Shown one piece after another: positions 1 to 4,184 of a stretch of 5,613 nt of DNA. Location of the stretch: assembly GCA_031274385.1 (NCBI GenBank), contig JAISQH010000442.1, positions 1 to 5,613 of the forward strand. The letters are read 5' to 3'. The translations under genes were made by a program, and so were the position numbers. The notes beneath the pieces were generated by a model. The model searched no databases, was not told the DNA's origin, and saw nothing but the letters and a program-made list of their open reading frames with translations. Source of the DNA: Planctomycetaceae bacterium (lineage in GTDB: Bacteria > Planctomycetota > Planctomycetia > Pirellulales > Thermoguttaceae). Positions within the stretch are counted from its first letter, which is position 1, and each line of letters opens with the position of its first letter.

Positions 1-48
1 ATACTCTTTGTACTTTGAGTTTTCGGGTTTAGAGTTCACGCAGGAATG

Positions 49-97
49 AGGCTTGAGGCAGCAGGCGTTTGAAATACAAGCCTAATGCCTCAAGCCT
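49..97. repeat. Strong hairpin (12-bp perfect inverted repeat)
   Basis: AGGCTTGAGGCA (49-60) is the exact reverse complement of TGCCTCAAGCCT (86-97). Inside, AGGC (63-66) can pair with GCCT (80-83), and a few more pairs lead to a small AAATA loop, giving a long stem with one internal loop. No T-run follows on either side, so it is not a textbook intrinsic terminator. It could be the end of a transcript from an upstream gene or an interspersed palindromic repeat. Confidence 0.6.
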
Positions 98-185
98 AAA
101 CGTAACACGTGAAAGCGAATTTTAAAGTGTAAAAAGTATAATATTGTAGGGCTAAGGTGACTTGGTTTGGGGAAATTTTTAACAA

Positions 186-322
186 TAGACTTGTTCCATT
201 ATTGTTGTTATTGTCAACAGATTTTACAGATTCGTTTTTTATGAAAATCTGTAAAATCTGCATAATCTGTTGACAAAACTAAAACCCCTTTACACTCTTT
301 TTCAAATTTTGGAACAAGTTTA
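186..322. repeat. Nested inverted repeat, MITE-like
   Basis: Three layers of inverted repetition are nested here. The outer arms ACTTGTTCCA (189-198) and TGGAACAAGT (310-319) match perfectly and extend to 186/322 with one mismatch. The middle arms TTGTCAACAGATT (211-223) and AATCTGTTGACAA (264-276) match over 13 bp. The inner arms CAGATTTTACAGATT (218-232) and AATCTGTAAAATCTG (246-260) match over 15 bp. The right inner side is three near-identical 9-nt units (244-252, 253-261, 262-270) and the left side two (217-225, 226-234). I see no clear target-site duplication. It may be a miniature inverted-repeat element or a genome-wide extragenic repeat, and it could fold as RNA. Confidence 0.55.
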
Positions 323-420
323 ATATCATTTTGACCGAGAAAGCATGAAAAAAAACGAAAGAAGAGATGTTTTTTTGTAATGTTGTACGATAAAAAATTT
401 ACCAATAAATTTTTTTCTTA

Positions 421-450
421 TTTCGTGAAATTTCGTGTTGTTTTACGTAG
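421..450. repeat. 10-nt direct repeats, TTTCGTG core
   Basis: TTTCGTGAAA (421-430) is followed directly by TTTCGTGTTG (431-440) and then the looser TTTTACGTAG (441-450), a period of 10 nt or one helical turn. It lies 50-80 bases before the top6A start. It could be a binding site for a regulator or simply intergenic repeat debris. Confidence 0.35.
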
Positions 451-501
451 AGTTTTCATTTTGATGAAGCACTTTTTAGTTATTTTCGAACAAATCAGAA
501 C

Positions 502-1623
502 ATGGCGAAAAAAACAGCAATTAAGTTAAGCAAACGAGATATTCAAACGCTTGAAAATCTTGCCGGTATGGCGAATCGGGTTGTCGCGCAGGCGAAGCGA
601 AAAAAAGACCCGGCGGTTGATATTCCGGTTCGGGCATTGTCGAATGTTTGTTTCAATGACCGGAAACGGATCATTGAAATGGGCAAGCGAACATCGCAAC
701 GCCAACTCTTTAATCTGTCACAAGCCAAAAGTTTTATGCAAACGATGCTTGTTGCCAGCGGCACAAAGCAACTCATCGAACAAGGTAAGACAACAAGTAT
801 TCGGGGTCTTTACTATTTGCTCAAGCACACAATCGCCGGTGTCAAGGAAGAAACCTTCGACGAACAAGGAGATTGTGATCCGATTATTGAAGATTGTGAG
901 GTGTTACTTGAATGTCTTCGGGAAGAGTTGCATCTTTACGCTCAAAAAAGAGGAGATATGGTTGGTGAAATCGTTCTCACTGACAAGGGCGATGAGATTG
1001 ATTGTTCGCGAATGGGTTCCGGCGGTTACGGTATTCCGTCGATTGTCGAGCCGGATGTGATTCAATTCAAAAAATGTAGCGCAAAATTTGTGTTGCATGT
1101 CGAAAAAGACACGGTCTGGCAACGGTTTAACGAAGATAAATTCTGGAGCAAGCATCATTGTATTTTAACGCATGGTGCAGGTCAGCCGCCGCGTGGTGTC
1201 CGGCGTTTGCTGTACCGGCTTCACAACGAATTAAATTTGCCGATCTATTGTTTGCTCGATAACGATCCGTGGGGATACTATATTTACAGTGTTATCAAGC
1301 AAGGTTCGATCAATCTGGCGTTTGAATCGCAACGTATGGCGATTCCTGATGCGAAATTTCTCGGATTGCGCAGTATCGATTTTGTCCGATGCAAACTTTC
1401 CGACAGTGTCAAAATTTCGCTCAACGATCAAGATCGAAAGCGTGCCAAACAGATTGCGGAATATCCGTGGTTTATTAAGAAAAAAGCGTGGCAAAAAGAA
1501 ATCGAAACAATGCTCGACAACGGTTTCAAACTCGAAGTCGAGGCATTGACTAATCGTGACATCAGTTTCGTAACGGAACAATACGTCCCGCAACGTCTTC
1601 AAGAAGGCAATTTTCTCGACTAA
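502..1623 (+). CDS. top6A: DNA topoisomerase VI subunit A (Spo11/Top6A family)
   Basis: This is the DNA-cleaving subunit of a type IIB topoisomerase. With the ATPase subunit Top6B it forms an A2B2 enzyme that makes a two-base-staggered double-strand break, passes a second duplex through and reseals it, relaxing and decatenating DNA. The 373 residues match the usual Top6A length. The 5Y-CAP winged-helix region (about 70-190) carries the RxxYY signature: R101, Y104 and Y105, with Y105 the likely nucleophile. The TOPRIM domain (about 195-370) shows metal-binding E201 in LHVEKDTVWQRF and D253/D255 in LLDNDPWGYY. Further conserved stretches are QPPRGVRRLLYRL (229-241) and IPDAKFLGL (281-289). All catalytic residues seem intact. 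The ATG at 502 has no clear Shine-Dalgarno, but the next possible start would cut into the N-terminal region. No Top6B is present in the 501 bases upstream or anywhere else in the window. In bacteria this family is patchily distributed; I recall it from planctomycetes. Confidence 0.93.
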   Translation: MAKKTAIKLSKRDIQTLENLAGMANRVVAQAKRKKDPAVDIPVRALSNVCFNDRKRIIEMGKRTSQRQLFNLSQAKSFMQTMLVASGTKQLIEQGKTTSIRGLYYLLKHTIAGVKEETFDEQGDCDPIIEDCEVLLECLREELHLYAQKRGDMVGEIVLTDKGDEIDCSRMGSGGYGIPSIVEPDVIQFKKCSAKFVLHVEKDTVWQRFNEDKFWSKHHCILTHGAGQPPRGVRRLLYRLHNELNLPIYCLLDNDPWGYYIYSVIKQGSINLAFESQRMAIPDAKFLGLRSIDFVRCKLSDSVKISLNDQDRKRAKQIAEYPWFIKKKAWQKEIETMLDNGFKLEVEALTNRDISFVTEQYVPQRLQEGNFLD

Positions 1624-1647
1624 GATTCATTTTGAGATGAATTAAAA

Positions 1648-1696
1648 TGTGTGCGAAAATACACCATGTTTTTTGACAAAATGATTTTCGCACACA
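1648..1696 (-). terminator. Inverted repeat between convergent genes, candidate terminator
   Basis: TGTGTGCGAAAAT (1648-1660) and ATTTTCGCACACA (1684-1696) are perfect 13-bp reverse complements around a 23-nt loop. The structure sits between the stop of top6A and the stop of the minus-strand Cys-rich gene. Read on the minus strand the stem is followed by TTTTAATT, which suits termination of that gene; on the plus strand no T-run follows. The loop is longer than in typical intrinsic terminators. A smaller 6-bp repeat, ATTCAT (1625-1630) with ATGAAT (1637-1642), lies beside it. Confidence 0.55.
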
Positions 1697-1714
1697 AAGC
1701 GGCGTGATATTGGT

Positions 1715-2524
1715 TCAATAACCGATGTTGAACGCGCTTCTTGCTTGTTGCGGTTTTGGATCGAGAAAGAAATCTCGCGGACCGCGGGTAGTGTAGGTTG
1801 GCATGGGAGCGGGCGGGGCGGTGGTTCTATAAACTTGCCCGTGCGGTGTGTTTTCCCAATAACCCTGTAACGGATAACCAGTTGGCGGATAACCTTGAAT
1901 CGGCGGCGCCAAAAGCAATGCCCGAACTCTTGGAAAAAGCGGTTTGAAACCGGGATCGTATTGTTCTCGCGGAACATAAAGCGGTTGCATTCCCAAATAC
2001 GGTCGATCTGCCGGTTGCAATGCTTGCCGTAAAAACGGAGCGAATTCCGTTCTCGAATGTGGGCAAGGTTCGTAACCATGAACCGGACAAACGCCGTTTG
2101 TTTTTCCCGGACAAACCTGCATGGTGCCATAACCGTATTGGTTTTTCAGGCAATCGTTTTTGCAATCTTTTCCGTGAACCGGACAAACTTTCGGACATGA
2201 ACCGTTACATTTTCGGCAAGTTCCATCTTTGCAAAGCCCGTCAACACATTGTCCCTCGTGGCAGGCAACACGGTTGCGGCAATTGGGGCAGTTGTCGTTA
2301 GGATCGTGATGACCGGGACACGGAGTGCGGTCAGCGGCGTGTCCGGCATGAGTTTTACACGAAAGCGTTGAATTGGGATCGCAAGAGAGCGATTTTTGTT
2401 CGGCTTCGATTTTTGCGTTGTTTTTCTCAATATTTTTTTGAGTTTCTTCTCCACGTGCTTCGAGCAATGCCGTCATCATGCACACGGCAAAGAGTATCGT
2501 CAATGTCAATCGGATCATTTTCAT
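1715..2524 (-). CDS. Secreted cysteine-rich protein, function unknown
   Basis: I do not recognise a named family. The chosen ATG (2522-2524) has a good Shine-Dalgarno (GAGGAA, 7 nt upstream); an in-frame GTG at 2539 overlaps that site and is less likely. The 269-residue product starts with a signal peptide: K2 and R5, a hydrophobic core (about 6-21) and probable cleavage near A23, with no good lipobox. Residues 25-46 are polar and charged. Residues 48-154 hold 17 cysteines: CPGH (69), CPNC (79), three pentads of form C-x-[ED]-G-x (88-102), and two copies of CPVHG (114-118, 146-150), each followed by another Cys three or four residues later. The tail (about 170-269) is rich in Pro, Gly and Tyr, with GYPPTGYPLQGYW at 211-223. 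Export suggests disulfides, while the Cys/His spacing would also allow metal binding. It ends with TGA, convergent to top6A. It may be a lineage-specific envelope or extracellular protein; function is inferred only from composition. Confidence 0.75.
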   Translation of the reverse strand: MKMIRLTLTILFAVCMMTALLEARGEETQKNIEKNNAKIEAEQKSLSCDPNSTLSCKTHAGHAADRTPCPGHHDPNDNCPNCRNRVACHEGQCVDGLCKDGTCRKCNGSCPKVCPVHGKDCKNDCLKNQYGYGTMQVCPGKTNGVCPVHGYEPCPHSRTEFAPFLRQALQPADRPYLGMQPLYVPREQYDPGFKPLFPRVRALLLAPPIQGYPPTGYPLQGYWENTPHGQVYRTTAPPAPMPTYTTRGPRDFFLDPKPQQARSAFNIGY

Positions 2525-2531
2525 TATAATA

Positions 2532-2537
2532 TTCCTC
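2532..2537 (-). promoter_or_regulatory. Ribosome binding site deciding the Cys-rich gene start
   Basis: On the minus strand GAGGAA lies 7 nt before the ATG at 2522-2524. It is one of only two clear Shine-Dalgarno sequences in the window, and it argues against the upstream in-frame GTG at 2537-2539, which overlaps it. Confidence 0.6.
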
Positions 2538-2652
2538 ACTTGAGAAAACGGACGCGTGTTTCGAAACGATTACACCTTGCGCCTAAATCGGCAAATGAAC
2601 CGCTCCAAGTTCAATTTTTTCTCCATTCTTGGGTAAAAGCAAGAAAATTCCC

Positions 2653-2690
2653 GATAGGCAAAAGATTAGGCAAAAAAATTAGGCAAAAAA
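2653..2690 (+). repeat. Tandem 13-nt repeat (ATTAGGCAAAAAA)
   Basis: ATTAGGCAAAAAA occurs twice with no gap (2665-2677 and 2678-2690). A degenerate third unit, GATAGGCAAAAG, precedes it at 2653-2664. Each unit ends in an A-tract. It lies about 130 bases upstream of the minus-strand Cys-rich gene. It may be an upstream regulatory element or a slippage product. Confidence 0.55.
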
Positions 2691-2770
2691 TATTGACAAT
2701 GCAACAAAGAAATTTACGGATAAATTCAAAAAAAATTTGTTCTCACCCTTTGCATCCGCCGACAAATCTG

Positions 2771-2889
2771 CGATAATGATTACATAATCGATAATGAATT
2801 ATCTAATCGAAAATTATTCCGTCCTAATCTACTCATTTTGCCCAAACCAACCCTACAATAAATTCAGCAGACCAATTAATCGAAAATTA
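2771..2889. repeat. Cluster of TAATCGA / GATAAT motifs
   Basis: TAATCGA occurs at 2785-2791, 2804-2810 and 2877-2883; the last two extend to an identical 13-mer TAATCGAAAATTA (2804-2816, 2877-2889). CGATAATGA occurs at 2771-2779 and 2789-2797. GATAAT (2790-2795) and ATTATC (2798-2803) form a palindrome with a 2-nt centre. This could be an operator cluster for a flanking gene, but in such AT-rich DNA some repetition is expected by chance. Confidence 0.35.
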
Positions 2890-3020
2890 ACGAAAAAATT
2901 TTTAAAATTGTTCGTCGGTTTTGCCTTTTCGTTTAGTTCGTATTAAAAATATCACAGAGTGAGATTGAAATCAAAAATCGTAACAGTTATAAAATTCGAA
3001 AAATTGTTTAACCGAATCAC

Positions 3021-3053
3021 TTGAAATCATTCACGGCTTGTAATAAATATAAC
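3021..3053 (+). promoter_or_regulatory. Weak candidate promoter for the toxin-antitoxin genes
   Basis: TATAAC (3048-3053) resembles a -10 element and lies 25 bases before the ATG at 3079. The best -35-like hexamer, TTGAAA (3021-3026), is 21 nt away, longer than the preferred 17. The call rests on position and on the -10 match only. Confidence 0.22.
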
Positions 3054-3078
3054 AAATAACCAACTAAAAGAAAACAAT

Positions 3079-3384
3079 ATGAGTACAATAAATAAGCCAT
3101 CCCGAATCATGCAGATTTGTGACGAATTGCAGATGCTTTCGCCGCAAGAATTGCGTCAGATCGAAACAACAGCACGCGATCTTCGGAAAAGTAAATCCGT
3201 TTCCGAACTTTTGGAACAAAAAGACGAAAACGATGATCTCGACTTTGACGAAGATGGTTGGCTTCGTCCCAAGCCGGAACATGTTCAGGAATTCATGAGA
3301 GCATGGTACGGCTGTTTGGAAGGAATGACCGAAGAAGATTTTTACAAGGCAAAATTGGAACGAATAACAGGAGAACCCCAATGA
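3079..3384 (+). CDS. Putative antitoxin of a PIN-toxin pair (unrecognised family)
   Basis: This is a 101-residue, acidic, probably helical protein. Its assignment as antitoxin comes from position: it precedes a PIN-domain toxin and its TGA stop (3382-3384) overlaps the toxin ATG (3381-3383), the tight coupling usual in VapBC-type pairs. I cannot assign a DNA-binding family. Residues 8-45 look like two helices (LSPQELRQIETTARDLRK at 20-37), residues 46-61 are strongly acidic and end in a DGW motif, and residues 65-97 form an amphipathic stretch with aromatic residues that could wrap the toxin. In known pairs the antitoxin blocks the toxin active site and represses its own operon; both would be inferences here. 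There is only a weak purine-rich region before the ATG. Confidence 0.65.
   Translation: MSTINKPSRIMQICDELQMLSPQELRQIETTARDLRKSKSVSELLEQKDENDDLDFDEDGWLRPKPEHVQEFMRAWYGCLEGMTEEDFYKAKLERITGEPQ
3369..3374 (+). promoter_or_regulatory. Ribosome binding site fixing the PIN toxin start
   Basis: AGGAGA ends 6 nt before the ATG at 3381. It sits inside the last codons of the upstream gene. It supports the internal ATG over the longer open frame beginning at 3258, whose extra 41 residues merely overlap the antitoxin gene in another frame. Confidence 0.65.
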
Positions 3385-3797
3385 TCCGCGCTTTAATTGA
3401 TTCCAATGTGTTTTTTGATTATACGTTGAAACAAGGTGATTCCGTTGAGTTTGCCGTCCGAATTTTTCAAAAAATATTTGTCGGGAAAATTCAAGGCTGT
3501 GTTTCATCTTCGATGATAACAGACTTTTATTACGTCCTCAAAAAGAGAACGGATGCCGAAAATGCACGAAAAATGATTGAAATGGCTTATCGGACATTAA
3601 CAATTTTACCTGTTACCCACAAGACAATTCGAAACGCCCTTGATTCTCCGATGGACGATTTTGAGGATGCCGTTCAAGCCGTTGCCGCCCAATCGGAAGG
3701 AATCGAAGTTGTTGTAACACGTGATAAAACCGGTTTCAAAAATTCCGGTATGACCGTATTTACTCCACAAGAATTTTTAACATTTTTAGATAAGTAG
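3381..3797 (+). CDS. PIN-domain ribonuclease toxin (VapC-like)
   Basis: The product is 138 residues, the normal size for a single PIN domain, which is a Mg2+-dependent endoribonuclease fold. VapC toxins of this type typically cleave tRNA or rRNA and stop translation; the target here is unknown. Visible active-site positions are D7 (ALIDSNVFFDY), D48 in the TDFYYVLKK segment where many relatives have Glu, D96 in DDFEDAVQA, and D115 in VVTRDKTGF. The end, VFTPQEFL, is also typical. The pattern best fits the PIN_3 subgroup (PF13470), judged by eye. The start is set by the Shine-Dalgarno at 3369-3374 and the ATGA overlap with the antitoxin gene, so the two are almost certainly translated together. 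The catalytic set looks intact. Confidence 0.85.
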   Translation: MIRALIDSNVFFDYTLKQGDSVEFAVRIFQKIFVGKIQGCVSSSMITDFYYVLKKRTDAENARKMIEMAYRTLTILPVTHKTIRNALDSPMDDFEDAVQAVAAQSEGIEVVVTRDKTGFKNSGMTVFTPQEFLTFLDK

Positions 3798-3833
3798 TAG
3801 GCTGTTTTGCCGCTAGATAAAAAAAGTTCAGAA

Positions 3834-4097
3834 ATGAGATTCCGAATGGATGCCGACATATTATTGGAACGCATTACGGTTAATCCGGCGGTCTGTCATG
3901 GTAAACCGTGTATTCGGGGGCATCGGATTTGGGTAACTCTTATACTTGATTTTTTGGCATCCGGTGTCAGTATCGAAGAGATTTTGGCAAACTATGCCGC
4001 TCTGGAACGGGATGACGTTCTGGCGTGTATTGCTTACGGTGCGGAAATGTCGCGGCAACGTTTTGTTGATGTGAATGAGGATGTCGAGCTGCCGTAA
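3834..4097 (+). CDS. DUF433 family protein, orphan antitoxin-like
   Basis: The 87-residue product carries the DUF433 core: an ITVNP segment (14-18), HGKPCIRGHRI (22-32), a helix with ILDFLASGVSIEEIL (37-51), an NYAALERDDVLACIAYGAE segment (53-71) and a short acidic tail. DUF433 proteins are small helix-turn-helix-like proteins that usually pair with a PIN-like DUF5615 toxin, as the antitoxin half. Here the gene follows the PIN toxin by 36 bases and is probably co-transcribed, but no DUF5615 gene follows; the next gene is a flavoprotein. The start is uncertain: ATG at 3834 (chosen), ATG at 3846 giving 83 residues, or TTG at 3807 giving 96 residues; none has a strong Shine-Dalgarno. It could be a third component of the preceding pair, a stand-alone regulator, or a remnant. 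Confidence 0.8.
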   Translation: MRFRMDADILLERITVNPAVCHGKPCIRGHRIWVTLILDFLASGVSIEEILANYAALERDDVLACIAYGAEMSRQRFVDVNEDVELP

Positions 4098-4100
4098 AAA

Positions 4101-4133
4101 CTGAATAACTGTTTCCTTTTGGAAGCAGTTCAG
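4101..4133 (+). terminator. Hairpin after the DUF433 gene, possible terminator
   Basis: AACTGTTTCC (4107-4116) pairs with GGAAGCAGTT (4121-4130) over 10 positions, one of them a G-U wobble, closed by a TTTT loop. CTG (4101-4103) can add pairs with CAG (4131-4133) across a 3-nt bulge. It begins 3 bases after the stop codon. The following ATTGTTAATATTATTG is only partly T-rich, so termination may be inefficient. Confidence 0.5.
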
Positions 4134-4147
4134 ATTGTTAATATTAT
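4119..4147 (+). promoter_or_regulatory. Candidate promoter for the NuoF-like gene
   Basis: TTGGAA (4119-4124) and TATTAT (4142-4147) are separated by 17 bases and resemble sigma-70 -35 and -10 elements (4/6 and 5/6 matches). The -10 ends 37 bases before the ATG at 4185. The -35 lies inside the right half of the preceding hairpin. Confidence 0.3.
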
Positions 4148-4184
4148 TGTAACCCAATTTTTACTCCAACCCTTTTAATTTATT

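Larger units (their letters stand above)
1..501. other. Non-coding, repeat-rich spacer upstream of top6A
   Basis: I see no convincing gene here. The spacer holds a hairpin at 49-97, a split conserved block at 142-171, a nested inverted repeat at 186-322 containing 9-nt tandem units, and a 10-nt direct repetition of TTTCGTG at 421-427 and 431-437. The only open frame of note (minus strand, 214-405) lies largely on the inverted repeat and has a low-complexity translation, so it is probably an artefact. The top6A promoter should lie in the last ~100 bases, but I cannot pick a convincing -35/-10 pair. A gene upstream of the window may end near the hairpin. Confidence 0.6.
2540..3078. other. AT-rich divergent spacer with repeats
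   Basis: This spacer separates the minus-strand Cys-rich gene from the plus-strand toxin-antitoxin genes. I find no supported gene or RNA; the open frame at 2396-2776 (+) is mostly antisense to the Cys-rich gene. It contains tandem 13-mers (2653-2690), a cluster of TAATCGA motifs with a small palindrome (2771-2816, 2877-2889), and a 20-mer at 2841-2860 related in inverted orientation to the block at 142-171. Promoters for both flanking units must lie here. Confidence 0.6.

Noticed and set aside
211..276. CRISPR-like array
   Set aside because: The repeated units are only 9 nt and directly abutting, with no spacers, and no cas gene is present.
214..405. 63-codon open frame on the minus strand
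   Set aside because: It overlaps most of the nested inverted repeat, has a low-complexity translation rich in Phe, Lys and repeated short motifs, and lacks a good ribosome binding site. It looks like translated repeat DNA.
1231..1602. 123-codon minus-strand frame inside top6A
   Set aside because: It is antisense to the TOPRIM domain and has no recognisable features.
1642..2198. Alternative minus-strand frames (1642-2130, 1827-2198) over the Cys-rich gene
   Set aside because: They are other frames of the same strand. Only the 1715-2524 frame gives a signal peptide, a ribosome binding site and ordered Cys motifs.
2396..2776. 126-codon plus-strand frame entering the spacer
   Set aside because: Its first part is antisense to the signal-peptide region of the Cys-rich gene, and the rest runs through AT-rich repeats with no conserved feature.
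3258..3380. Upstream extension of the PIN toxin frame
   Set aside because: The extra 41 residues overlap the antitoxin gene in another frame and add nothing to the PIN fold. The ATG at 3381 has a good ribosome binding site and starts just before the first catalytic Asp.
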